DNA of 64,000 bases from assembly GCF_007678255.1 (NCBI RefSeq), contig NZ_VEED01000007.1:124001-188000 (forward strand), written 5' to 3'. A program made the position numbers and the translations under genes. Of this stretch, positions 9,432-17,683 are shown piece by piece. The notes under the pieces were generated by a model that saw only the letters and a list, made by a program, of their open reading frames with translations, was not told where the DNA came from and made no database searches. The DNA is from Bacillus sp. X1(2014). GTDB taxonomy: Bacteria; Bacillota; Bacilli; Bacillales_B; DSM-18226. Positions within the stretch are counted from its first letter, which is position 1, and every line of letters begins with the position of its first letter.

Positions 9432-9620
9432 TTAATTTTGTTCATATTTTTCCAATAGATTTTTAGAATCAATGAATGTGTCATTTCTTATATTAAAATG
9501 TTGGGAAAGTTGTAGTTTTTCAATAATTTCTTGTTGCCATAAAAGATCATTCATACTTTTTGCATACAGGTACAAATCTAAATAATCATTTATCCACATT
9601 TTTACCTCTCCATCGTTCAT
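9432..9620 (-). CDS. hypothetical 62-residue acidic protein
   Basis: I do not recognise this protein. It begins MNDGEVKMWINDYLDLYLYA and is rich in Leu, Asp, Glu and Asn, without a signal peptide or transmembrane helix. It is probably a small helical soluble protein. AAAGGAG lies seven bases before the ATG, the strongest evidence that it is translated. The dense N-terminal Trp/Tyr/Leu pattern resembles small Bacillus regulatory proteins of the IDEAL or Sda type only in size. It is monocistronic, with hairpin-rich DNA upstream. Confidence 0.6.
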   Translation of the reverse strand: MNDGEVKMWINDYLDLYLYAKSMNDLLWQQEIIEKLQLSQHFNIRNDTFIDSKNLLEKYEQN

Positions 9621-9673
9621 GAAAATTCTCCTTTCACTTTTTTTATCCCATATTATGACTAATTGGACTTTAA

Positions 9674-9770
9674 ATAGAGCCTCCTTTTTTTATTTATTTC
9701 CATGGAAACCCTTTAGAAATAAAGAGGCTCCCTATTTAGGATCATAATTAATCCTAAATAAAGAGCCTCT
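9674..9770. repeat. three-arm inverted repeat able to form alternative hairpins
   Basis: GAGCCTC occurs at 9677-9683 and 9763-9769 and its complement GAGGCTC at 9724-9730. The middle arm can therefore pair with either side. The right-hand hairpin is the stronger: AGAGGCTC and TATTTAGGAT pair with ATCCTAAATA and GAGCCTCT, with only a 2-base internal mismatch. The left hairpin pairs GAGCCTC plus adjoining AT runs. It lies between divergent genes, upstream of both. Confidence 0.7.
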
Positions 9771-9945
9771 AGAAGACCAGTCAGCTTTTACTTAATTTCC
9801 CACTTATTTGTTTAAATTATAAAACACATTAATCCTATAAATCAACTAAGAATTTTAAGAATAATATACTAGGTTTAGTTTTTTTGTATGATTCCATATA
9901 ATAAACTGTAGAAAATTTCTTCTATGTAACTTCAATTCCCTCAAT

Positions 9946-9975
9946 CCCCAATTTCTGCATAGATTTGGGGCTTTT
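9946..9975 (+). terminator. terminator-like hairpin in the leader of the 10054 gene
   Basis: CCCCAA and TTGGGG pair around a short loop and are followed by CTTTTCTT. It sits about 80 bases before the plus-strand start at 10054, so it may attenuate that transcript rather than end another one. No T-box or riboswitch core is recognisable. Confidence 0.45.
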
Positions 9976-10053
9976 CTTCCGATTGTCTGCATAGAATTAG
10001 ACAAGCCTAAGTGATCTCTCACTGAAAATCGTTAATCTGGAGGGAATAACCTA

Positions 10054-10974
10054 ATGCATTTTATTGAAGATGTAAAAGACGTGAAATTTAGTTTTTTGGA
10101 AAAGCCGCCTGCTTCATCTATGACCCATGCCTTTGTTTATGTGAATGATCACAACGAATACTATGCAGTTAAAAATGGGGAGCGTCTGTCACGTAGTGAA
10201 TTGCGGATTGGCAAATATAAAAGGGTTTATACAGTCAATATGCAGCAGCATACCATCACCTACAAGGAGGAAGTCCCATCGGCTACAAGAGGAAGAAGGT
10301 TTTCTGTCAATTTATTTATTGATATTGCCATTGAACACCCCGAAAGGTTAGTTCAACAAAATGCAGGAGAAATTGGCCACCTTTTTAACAATAATCTGCC
10401 CTTTTGGGTTGAGTCGGAAGCACGATTTTATCCGATTGAAGAGGAACTGAGTTTTGCCCGGCATATTGAAGAATTTTTTCAAACCTCACGATTAGTCAAG
10501 GTGTTAAGAGAGGCTGGAATTGTGGTTCGTAATGTTCGTGTTTTGATCCGGCAAGGTATTCGGGATCAGCGCCATGATGAGGCCATCGCCGATTTAGACC
10601 GGAACGCCGAACTATCTGCCTATCAAGAGGCCCTGGACTTGGAGGAAGCGCGCCGGATTTCAGCCTCGATTAAAGAAGCTCTTCATGCAGGTGATTTTAT
10701 CACTGCAGGTAAGCTTGGAGAAAAGAATGAAATGGCAAAACGGTTAGTGGAATCGGAGTTTGGCCAAAACCAAGCCTTCAAATATGAGGTGAACAAACAA
10801 CTTTTTAACTTAATCAACGACCACTCTATTGACCAGTTTGAGGCAGAACAAAGATTGGCCAAGCTAAAAAAGCTATTCCCCTACCTCCCTGTCAATCTGG
10901 AAAACATCAATGGAAAGAAGCAGATTTCTGGTCCAAGGAGAGAACTATCATCCTATTTAAATAAAGGAGACTAG
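10054..10974 (+). CDS. unrecognised 306-residue protein, possibly SPFH/prohibitin-like
   Basis: I do not recognise this family with certainty. The N-terminal 70 residues look like a small beta-rich domain (HAFVYVNDHNEYYAVKNGERL). Residues about 95-175 (FSVNLFIDIAIEHPERL, then LREAGIVVRNVRVLIRQGI) have the strand-helix pattern of SPFH-type domains. Residues 185-300 are charged helix, probably coiled coil. There is no signal peptide or transmembrane helix. GGAGGG precedes the ATG. It is followed after five bases by a membrane protein with an SH3b domain, so the two very likely form one operon and perhaps a membrane-associated complex. Function cannot be stated. Confidence 0.7.
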   Translation: MHFIEDVKDVKFSFLEKPPASSMTHAFVYVNDHNEYYAVKNGERLSRSELRIGKYKRVYTVNMQQHTITYKEEVPSATRGRRFSVNLFIDIAIEHPERLVQQNAGEIGHLFNNNLPFWVESEARFYPIEEELSFARHIEEFFQTSRLVKVLREAGIVVRNVRVLIRQGIRDQRHDEAIADLDRNAELSAYQEALDLEEARRISASIKEALHAGDFITAGKLGEKNEMAKRLVESEFGQNQAFKYEVNKQLFNLINDHSIDQFEAEQRLAKLKKLFPYLPVNLENINGKKQISGPRRELSSYLNKGD

Positions 10975-10979
10975 CGATT

Positions 10980-11714
10980 GTGGAATCCATTATAAATCAG
11001 CTGTTTTGGATCTGGTCACTTATTTCTGTCCTGCCGGAATGGTTCCGAATTTTTTTAGCTCTCTTTGTGCTCCTGCAGTTCGCAAGGCTGATTTTGTTGT
11101 ACATGGTTCCTCCCTTCTTACACTTGTTGTCCCGTTTGTTGAAAAAAGTACATCATCTCCTTTCTTACCCAATCATGGCACTTCTTAGCACGATGCAAAG
11201 AAGCCGGAGAGAAGCAGGAAAATCGGGTATACCTGTTTGGATTGATATCATTGAAGGAATGTTTGCCTTGTTCGAAAGTTTTTTCAACAAAATCATTCAG
11301 CTTTTCATGAAACGGAAAAGGAATAGGAAAAGAATTAAAAGATGGACCTTCTATTCTGCCACAACTTTAGTAATCTTGCTTACTGCAGCAATCATCAACA
11401 ATCCAAATGAGTGGTATACAGAAAAATGGAAGAAAGTAGAGATATGGTTAAACCAAGAACATGTGCACATACAAGCATCCGTGGCTTCACCTGAACGAAA
11501 AGAATTAATTTTAAATAAGAAATATGAAGAAGGCGGAAATATTCGTGAAGCTCCCACACTAACCGCGCCTCATCTATACACTATTACAAATGGAGAAATA
11601 ATGCACTTTTTGAATGAAGAACAAGTAGATTCCAAAGGAATTACGTGGCTAAAAGTTCAAACCGCAAACGGGATCGAAGGCTGGGTTTCAGCCCTGATTG
11701 TCAAGGAAAAATAA
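10980..11714 (+). CDS. membrane protein with C-terminal bacterial SH3 domain
   Basis: A 244-residue protein starting at a GTG whose RBS (AAAGGAGAC) lies in the end of the upstream gene. Hydrophobic segments at about residues 5-45 and 121-142 are membrane anchors, with a basic linker (KRKRNRKRIKR) between them. The C-terminal 70 residues (EEGGNIREAPTLTAPHLYTI, ending GIEGWVSALIVKEK) match the bacterial SH3 pattern seen in cell-wall-binding and stress proteins. By the positive-inside rule the SH3 domain should lie outside. It likely works with the soluble 306-residue partner, possibly linking it to the envelope. The role is unknown. Confidence 0.75.
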   Translation: MESIINQLFWIWSLISVLPEWFRIFLALFVLLQFARLILLYMVPPFLHLLSRLLKKVHHLLSYPIMALLSTMQRSRREAGKSGIPVWIDIIEGMFALFESFFNKIIQLFMKRKRNRKRIKRWTFYSATTLVILLTAAIINNPNEWYTEKWKKVEIWLNQEHVHIQASVASPERKELILNKKYEEGGNIREAPTLTAPHLYTITNGEIMHFLNEEQVDSKGITWLKVQTANGIEGWVSALIVKEK

Positions 11715-11803
11715 ATTGAGTGAGATATTTACCATCTTAGTGTCGCAATGAATGGAAAAACCCCATGTTTTAATGATCCTTTTTCCAGTTCATAGAACAA
11801 CCT

Positions 11804-11850
11804 AAATAAGGTGGGCGGACTCCAATAGGTATAGTCCCCTCCCCTTATTT
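11804..11850. repeat. long imperfect hairpin
   Basis: AAATAAGGTGGGCGGACT pairs with AGTCCCCTCCCCTTATTT with few mismatches around an 11-base loop. It lies 90 bases after the SH3b gene and may end its transcript, although the downstream T-run is weak. Confidence 0.5.
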
Positions 11851-11904
11851 AAAGCTACCCCGATGTATCAAACCGTGAACCTCCAACTATAACAGAAACT
11901 ATTT

Positions 11905-12069
11905 TAGATGACAGTTTTCACTGATTTTCCTAAAGAGATTGGTCTTCATTCGCTTGATGATGACCGTTTTCACTGGTTTCCCGGAAGAGATTGGTCTTCA
12001 TTCGCTTGATGATGACCGTTTTCATTGGTTTTCCGGAAGAGATTGATCTTCATTCGCTTGATGATGACC
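11905..12069 (+). repeat. 52-bp tandem repeat, about three copies
   Basis: The phrase TTGGTCTTCATTCGCTTGAT begins at 11939 and 11991, with a one-base variant at 12043, giving an exact 52-base period. Each full unit holds an imperfect hairpin formed by GGTCTTCAT and ATGATGACC. Related units with the same period occur at 57153-57320. The copies are separated by no unique spacers, so this is not CRISPR. The rest of the 11715-12257 spacer has no gene that I can support. Confidence 0.85.
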
Positions 12070-12143
12070 TTTCCTTCGGCTTTCTTATAAAGTATTGGAC
12101 TTGTGGTAACTAATTTTTCACCATCACTATTCTAACAAAAATA

Positions 12144-12178
12144 AAAATCCCGCCTTCCATAATAGAAAGCAAGATTTT
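12144..12178 (-). terminator. terminator of the 57-residue membrane peptide gene
   Basis: On the minus strand an AAAATC...GATTTT stem with a partly paired interior is followed by a T-rich run. It lies 80 bases downstream of the small gene at 12258. Confidence 0.5.
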
Positions 12179-12257
12179 AACCATTAAAGCCTCTAATTTT
12201 AGCTTATCTAATAATCTATTTAAACCAATCTACATTTAACCCTGTCCCAAAAACCCA

Positions 12258-12431
12258 TCAACTATTAATTGCTTCATAAAGTGAATTGAGTAATATCCCC
12301 ACTGCAAGTACGAACAGAAAAACATGTGCGTGGTTTACCGTACGCTTTCGTTTATTTTGAAGAAAAATCCATATCCAAAGTATAGCTAAAAGGATATTAA
12401 TCAGGTCCCCTACAAGTTCATTTCCTGGCAA
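12258..12431 (-). CDS. hypothetical 57-residue two-helix membrane protein
   Basis: A short gene starting at TTG (12431), preceded by AAGGAGAGGGAG. The product has two hydrophobic helices (LINILLAILWIWIFL and HVFLFVLAVGILLNS) joined by a basic KRKRT turn, so the loop should face the cytoplasm. It sits just after purU on the same strand, 21 bases from its stop, and may be the last gene of the glycine operon transcript. I do not recognise the family; it is too short for a functional guess. Confidence 0.55.
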   Translation of the reverse strand: MPGNELVGDLINILLAILWIWIFLQNKRKRTVNHAHVFLFVLAVGILLNSLYEAINS

Positions 12432-12452
12432 TGGCTCCCTCTCCTTATAATC

Positions 12453-13322
12453 TTAAGCAAATACGATCGTTTTATTACCATGAACAAGTACTTTATCCTC
12501 AACATGCCAGGAAACAGCTTCAGCTAGAACCCTTCTTTCCACATGACGTCCGGCTGTCTTTAAATCCTCTGCTGTATAACGTTGATTAATTCGCTGTACA
12601 TCCTGTTCAATAATTGGTCCTTCATCAAGATCATTCGTAACGTAATGTGCGGTTGCACCGATTAACTTTACACCACGGTTAAACGCTCTCACGTAAGGAT
12701 TTGCGCCAACAAATGCTGGTAAGAATGAATGATGGATGTTGATGATTTGATTAGGATACTTAGAAATAAAGTTAGGGGAAAGTATCTGCATATACCTAGC
12801 AAGGACAATTAAGTCCACCTTCCCTTTCATCAATTCTAATGCTTTCTGTTCGGCATCTTCTTTCGTTTCATGAGACATAGGGATATGATAAAAAGGGATA
12901 CCATAACTCTCAACTACTTCTTTTAAACTAGTATGATTACTAATTACCATTGGGATATCTACTGAAATTTCATTGGATTTCCAGCGCCAAAGAAGTTCGT
13001 TTAGACAATGATCAGTTTTCGAAACAAAGATAGCCATCCGCTTTCTTTTTTCATTACTGCTCAACTGCCATTCTAAGGTATGATCCCGCGCGATCTCATG
13101 TAAATCTTCTTCAAGCTTTTTAATAGAAGATTCAAATTCTTCCAACTCGAACTCGATTCTCATAAAAAACATACCTGCTCTTGGATCTGTTGTATGTTGG
13201 TCAAAATGGACAATATTGGCTTTGTGTTCTAATAAAAAATTCGTGACAGTCGAGATAATACCCGGCTTTTCTCGACATGAAATTAGTAATTTTGCCCGGT
13301 TTGGCTTTGATTTTGTGATCAC
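12453..13322 (-). CDS. purU: formyltetrahydrofolate deformylase PurU
   Basis: PurU hydrolyses 10-formyl-THF to formate and free THF. The 289-residue protein has an N-terminal ACT domain (SCREKPGIISTVTNFLLEH) and a C-terminal formyltransferase fold with INIHHSFLPAFVGANPY and the conserved HYVTNDLDEGPII segment. It reads as full length from a GTG start; a clear RBS at ideal distance is lacking. It is the distal gene of the glycine operon. In that setting, methylene-THF made by glycine cleavage can be oxidised to formyl-THF and discharged here, recycling THF. The gap from lpdA is 66 bases, so cotranscription is plausible. Confidence 0.93.
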   Translation of the reverse strand: MITKSKPNRAKLLISCREKPGIISTVTNFLLEHKANIVHFDQHTTDPRAGMFFMRIEFELEEFESSIKKLEEDLHEIARDHTLEWQLSSNEKRKRMAIFVSKTDHCLNELLWRWKSNEISVDIPMVISNHTSLKEVVESYGIPFYHIPMSHETKEDAEQKALELMKGKVDLIVLARYMQILSPNFISKYPNQIINIHHSFLPAFVGANPYVRAFNRGVKLIGATAHYVTNDLDEGPIIEQDVQRINQRYTAEDLKTAGRHVERRVLAEAVSWHVEDKVLVHGNKTIVFA

Positions 13323-13388
13323 CGCTTTTACACCATCCTTTAGTTTATTAATTATGTATTTTAGAAGGGCTAATACCTTCGTAATGGA

Positions 13389-14789
13389 TTAGGCATGAAT
13401 TTCCTGTCCATACACTGCAAGGGCTGCTTCACCTATTGCTTCGGCTAATGTAGGGTGCGGGTGTATTGTATGGGCAATATCCATTGCTGTTGCATTCAAT
13501 ACACATGCAAGTCCAGCCTCCGTTATCATATCCGTTACGTGGGGACCTACCATATGGGCTCCTAAAAGCTTGTTCGTTCCTTCCTCAACAACTAGTTTGA
13601 CAAATCCGTCTGATTCACCAAAAACCAATGCCTTTCCAATCGCACGGAAGGAGAATTTACCAACTTTCACTAGATATCCCTTTTCCTTCGCTGATTCCTC
13701 TGTGAGTCCGACACTCGCTACTTCAGGACTGCAATAGGTACATCTGGCAATAAGGTTTGAATCAAGTAGTTTAGGAGTTTTACCTGCCATATGTTCAATA
13801 GCTATGATCCCTTCATGTGAGGCAGCATGGGCAAGCTGCAAGCCGCCTATGACATCACCAATTGCGTAAATGTTCGGTTCATTTGTTTGGTAGAACTCAT
13901 TTGTTTTAATAAAAATTGGGCTTAGTTCAACGGCCGTTTTTTCAAGTCCAAATCCTTCTGTATTTGGAGAGCGCCCTACAGATACCAAAAGTTTGTCTGC
14001 AAAAAATGGTGTTTCTTTGCCTTTATGCTCCGCCTTAATGGACACACCCTCACTTTTTTCCAGCGTTTCTGGAAGCACTTTTGCTCCAGTAACGATTTTT
14101 ACTCCTTTTTTCTTCATTAAACGCTGTACTTCCTTTGAAATATCTGTATCCTCTGTTGGTAAAATGCGATCGGCATATTCAATTACGGTAACTTTGACGC
14201 CGAAGTCCGAAAGCATCGATGCCCATTCAATTCCAATAACACCGCCGCCAACGATAATGATAGAACCCGGAAGCTTCTCCATTTTTAGTGCTTCATCCGA
14301 TGTCATCACATACTTCTCATCCACTTCTAGGCCTGGAAGTGTTCTTGGACGGGATCCTGTGGCAATTAAAATATTTTTGGGGCTTAAAATGACTTCCCCT
14401 TCACCATTATTCAATTCGACTAACACATCTTTTGTCTGTGTAATACTTCCCTTTCCATCATATACATCGATCTTTCCTTTTTTCATTAAATGTTGGACAC
14501 CTTTATATAGGCGATCCGTAATTTCTTCTTTCCGGGCCTGAACTTTTGAAAAATTAAGACCAACTACAGGGGCAATTACACCATACTTATCTGCATGCTT
14601 TGTTTGAGCGAATACTTCTGCACTTCTTAATAAGGCCTTACTCGGAATACAACCAGCGTGAAGGCATGTTCCACCGATTTTTCCTTTTTCAATAACCGCC
14701 GCTCTTAAACCTAATTGTGAAGCGCGAATGGCAGCCACGTACCCACCCGTGCCACCACCGATAATTACGACATCATATTCTTTTGTCAT
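13389..14789 (-). CDS. lpdA: dihydrolipoyl dehydrogenase (glycine cleavage L-protein)
   Basis: The 466-residue flavoprotein reoxidises dihydrolipoyl groups with NAD+. Visible are the FAD-binding GGGTGGYVAAIRASQLG near residue 11, the redox disulfide in GGTCLHAGCIPSK, the NAD-binding GGGVIGIEWASML, the second FAD motif IYAIGDV, and the C-terminal HPHPTLAEA containing the catalytic His. AGGAGATAACGGAC precedes the ATG. Position after gcvT-H-PA-PB-lipA argues that it serves as the L-protein for GcvH. The same fold also serves 2-oxoacid dehydrogenase complexes, which cannot be excluded. Confidence 0.95.
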   Translation of the reverse strand: MTKEYDVVIIGGGTGGYVAAIRASQLGLRAAVIEKGKIGGTCLHAGCIPSKALLRSAEVFAQTKHADKYGVIAPVVGLNFSKVQARKEEITDRLYKGVQHLMKKGKIDVYDGKGSITQTKDVLVELNNGEGEVILSPKNILIATGSRPRTLPGLEVDEKYVMTSDEALKMEKLPGSIIIVGGGVIGIEWASMLSDFGVKVTVIEYADRILPTEDTDISKEVQRLMKKKGVKIVTGAKVLPETLEKSEGVSIKAEHKGKETPFFADKLLVSVGRSPNTEGFGLEKTAVELSPIFIKTNEFYQTNEPNIYAIGDVIGGLQLAHAASHEGIIAIEHMAGKTPKLLDSNLIARCTYCSPEVASVGLTEESAKEKGYLVKVGKFSFRAIGKALVFGESDGFVKLVVEEGTNKLLGAHMVGPHVTDMITEAGLACVLNATAMDIAHTIHPHPTLAEAIGEAALAVYGQEIHA

Positions 14790-14868
14790 GTCCGTTATCT
14801 CCTCTTAACATTATATCTATCGTAAAACGGCTGAATCTTTACTATATAGTTATAAGCTTCTCTACCGA

Positions 14869-15174
14869 TTAATCGATTGGAATGGCACATGCACTTGAGG
14901 CAAAGCTTTCCCCAACTACCAAACCTTGTTCTTCGCTATAGTCAATTTGCATTTCTTCATCTAAATAGCGTTTTGTAAAACGGTCTATTTGTAATTGGAT
15001 CCCTTCGACCTCTATACATAAATCGTTTCGCCTAGGTTCATCAAATACAATCGAAAACTTAACAGATATTCCGCATCCGCCGCTAATTTCGGCATCAATC
15101 CGAGGATTTAAATTTTCAATGGCCAACAATTCTTTTAGTTTGTTAATGGCCGCTTCTGTCATTTTTATCATCAT
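14869..15174 (-). CDS. HesB/IscA-like iron-sulfur biogenesis protein
   Basis: A 101-residue protein beginning MIKMTEAAINKLKELL, with the A-type scaffold layout: EISGGCGISVKFSIVFDE in the middle and a C-terminal Cys in SSACAIPID. The usual C-terminal CxC pair of IscA is reduced to one Cys, which places it nearer the divergent HesB/YneR-type group. It sits directly after lipA. Lipoyl synthase consumes one of its own 4Fe-4S clusters in each turnover, so a carrier that reloads LipA is an attractive role, but that is inference. Tandem ATGs follow GAAGG. Confidence 0.75.
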   Translation of the reverse strand: MMIKMTEAAINKLKELLAIENLNPRIDAEISGGCGISVKFSIVFDEPRRNDLCIEVEGIQLQIDRFTKRYLDEEMQIDYSEEQGLVVGESFASSACAIPID

Positions 15175-15202
15175 CGACCTTCTTCTCCTAACGCCAATTT
15201 CA

Positions 15203-16081
15203 TTACACTGTTACGGTTGCGGCATTGACCTGTTCGTCCGCATGATAAGAGGAGCGAACAAGAGGACCGGCTTCGCAGTGACTAAATCCTTTTGACATGG
15301 CGATCGTTTTTAGTTCCTCAAACTCTTGTGGACTCCAATACTTTTGAACTTTTAAATGATGTTTGGTTGGCTGCAAATATTGACCAATTGTCATAATATC
15401 CACATGGTTCGCTCGAAGATCGTCCATCGTTTCGATGATTTCTTCCTTTGTTTCCCCAAGACCAATCATAATACTTGATTTTGTTGGAATAGTTGTATAC
15501 ATTTCTTTGGCCCGGCGTAAAAGTTCTAAGGAACGTTCATACGTTGCCCGTGCCCGAATACTTGGTGATAACCGTTTGACGGTCTCAATATTGTGATTTA
15601 AAATATCTGGTCTTGCATCCATTAATGTTTTTAAGTTTTCATATTCACCCTTCATGTCAGAAGGAAGGACTTCAATGCTGCAAAATGGATTTCGGCGTCT
15701 TACGGCTCTTATCGTTTCTGCAAATACCCCCGCTCCGCCATCTTTTAAGTCATCACGAGCAACAGCAGTAATCACGACATGCTTAAGGCCCATTTTTTCC
15801 ACAGAATCTGCAACACGCTCTGGTTCTTCCCAATCCAATTCTGTCGGCAGACCTGTTTGAACCGCACAAAACCGGCAGGCACGCGTACAAATACTTCCTA
15901 ATATCATAAAAGTCGCGGTTTTCCGTTCCGCCCAGCATTCATGAATATTTGGACATTTTGCTTCTTCACAGACAGTATGAAGCTTCTTTTCACGCATCAT
16001 TTTTTTTAGGCCTGTATATTGTTCATTTGTATTTAGTTTTATTTTTAACCATTCTGGTTTGCGAACATCAATTGTAGACAT
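15203..16081 (-). CDS. lipA: lipoyl synthase
   Basis: A radical-SAM enzyme inserting two sulfurs into octanoyl groups, here most likely on GcvH. The auxiliary-cluster cysteines appear as [12 protein letters not shown] and the SAM-cluster cysteines as CTRACRFC. The C-terminal serine ligand motif RSSYHA is present. About 292 residues, normal for the family. I chose the ATG at 16081 because AGGAG lies eight bases before it; the upstream GTG at 16090 lies on the RBS. It follows gcvPB after about 117 bases that include a possible stem (AATAAACC with GGTTTATT, 16120-16160). Confidence 0.96.
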   Translation of the reverse strand: MSTIDVRKPEWLKIKLNTNEQYTGLKKMMREKKLHTVCEEAKCPNIHECWAERKTATFMILGSICTRACRFCAVQTGLPTELDWEEPERVADSVEKMGLKHVVITAVARDDLKDGGAGVFAETIRAVRRRNPFCSIEVLPSDMKGEYENLKTLMDARPDILNHNIETVKRLSPSIRARATYERSLELLRRAKEMYTTIPTKSSIMIGLGETKEEIIETMDDLRANHVDIMTIGQYLQPTKHHLKVQKYWSPQEFEELKTIAMSKGFSHCEAGPLVRSSYHADEQVNAATVTV

Positions 16082-16198
16082 GTCTATCACTCCTAAGAAC
16101 AGACATTAGATTTTTAGTATTTAATAAACCACCAAGAATGAGATCATAAGAAGGTTTATTATCTCCATTTCTTCATTCCTAGTGGTTCAATCATCTGT

Positions 16199-17683
16199 TT
16201 AAGATTTTACTATTACTTTTTGATCAGTTTCTTCTATTATATATCGTAAGATTGGTTGTCTCGCCGCTTGTACTTCATCCAACCGGCCGATGACTGTCGT
16301 ATGTGGTGCTTCTAACACGATCTCTGGGTTTTCTTCTACTTCTTTGGCAATTTTTATCATCACATCAGCAAAGGCATCCATTGTTTCCTTTGACTCCGTT
16401 TCTGTAGGTTCAATCATCAAACACTCCTCAACATTTAACGGGAAGTAGATGGTCGGTGGATGATAACCAAAATCAAGGAGCCGTTTTGCCATATCAAGTG
16501 TTCTTACACCCAGCTTTTTCTGTCTAGAACCGGATAAGACAAATTCATGTTTACAAACTTGTGAATACGGAGCATCGAAATACGGTTCAAGTTTTTTCCG
16601 GAGGTAGTTCGCATGAAGCACTGCCCCCTCAGATACTTGACGTAATCCTACAGGTCCCATCGTACGAATATAGGTGTAAGCACGAACCAAAATTCCAAAG
16701 TTTCCATAATATCCTTTTACACGGCCAATTGATAGCGGATGATTTGAGTTCAGTACATATTTCTCACCGTCTTTTTCAATACGTGGGACAGGTAAGTACG
16801 GAATTAGTTGCTCTTTCACACCGACTGGACCGGCTCCTGGACCGCCGCCTCCATGAGGTGTCGTGAACGTCTTATGAAGATTTAAATGCACAATATCAAA
16901 GCCCATATGACCCGGTGTTGTTTTTCCTAGAATGGCGTTGGCATTTGCTCCATCATAGTATAATAAGCCGCCAGCTTCATGAACAACTTTGGCAATTTCC
17001 AAGATTTCTTTTTCAAACAATCCAAGTGTATTAGGATTTGTCAGCATCAATGCGGCTGTATTCTGATCCACATGCTTTTTTAATTCTTCTAAGTCGACCA
17101 ACCCATTCTCATTGGAAGGAATGGTGACTGTTTTAAATCCGGCAACCGTTGCACTGGCAGGGTTTGTACCATGCGCCGAGTCCGGAACAAGGACCTTTGT
17201 TCTTTTTTCTCCTTTTTGTTCAAAATACGCTTTTACCATCATTAAGCCAGTCCATTCTCCCTGGGCTCCTGCAGATGGCTGTAACGTTACGGAATCCATG
17301 CCGGTGATCTCAGCTAACTCTTCCTGCAAATCATATAAAAGCTCTAAAGCGCCCTGAACCGTTTCAGCTGGCTGATAGGGGTGAATACGGCTAAAGCCGT
17401 CCAAACGTGCAACATCTTCGTTAATTTTCGGGTTGTATTTCATAGTACAAGAACCTAATGGATAAAACCCATTATCAATTCCGTGGTTTCGATTGGAAAG
17501 GGCTGTGTAATGACGTACAAGCTGAAGCTCTGATACTTCCGGGAGCTCGGCTGGTACATCACGAATCAAATGCTTCGGGTATTTCGTGTTTAAATCAATG
17601 CTCTCCACGTCAGATTCCGGAAGGCTTGAACCCATACGCCCTGGACGACTAATTTCAAAGATTAGCTCATTATATTCAATCAT
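16199..17683 (-). CDS. gcvPB: glycine dehydrogenase (decarboxylating) subunit 2
   Basis: The catalytic half of the split P-protein, which decarboxylates glycine with PLP and passes aminomethyl to lipoyl-GcvH. The PLP lysine is in [18 protein letters not shown]. The N-terminus reads [23 protein letters not shown] (positions about 60-82), typical of the family. The gene overlaps the end of gcvPA by eight bases, with GGAGGAAG inside gcvPA as its RBS, so the two subunits are translationally coupled. 494 residues, full length. Confidence 0.97.
   Translation of the reverse strand: MIEYNELIFEISRPGRMGSSLPESDVESIDLNTKYPKHLIRDVPAELPEVSELQLVRHYTALSNRNHGIDNGFYPLGSCTMKYNPKINEDVARLDGFSRIHPYQPAETVQGALELLYDLQEELAEITGMDSVTLQPSAGAQGEWTGLMMVKAYFEQKGEKRTKVLVPDSAHGTNPASATVAGFKTVTIPSNENGLVDLEELKKHVDQNTAALMLTNPNTLGLFEKEILEIAKVVHEAGGLLYYDGANANAILGKTTPGHMGFDIVHLNLHKTFTTPHGGGGPGAGPVGVKEQLIPYLPVPRIEKDGEKYVLNSNHPLSIGRVKGYYGNFGILVRAYTYIRTMGPVGLRQVSEGAVLHANYLRKKLEPYFDAPYSQVCKHEFVLSGSRQKKLGVRTLDMAKRLLDFGYHPPTIYFPLNVEECLMIEPTETESKETMDAFADVMIKIAKEVEENPEIVLEAPHTTVIGRLDEVQAARQPILRYIIEETDQKVIVKS

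Noticed and set aside
11905..12069. CRISPR-like array
   Set aside because: The whole 52-base unit repeats without unique spacers, and no cas gene is near.
13993..14541. 182-codon plus-strand frame
   Set aside because: It is antisense to lpdA, whose motifs are complete; no RBS and composition typical of a shadow frame.
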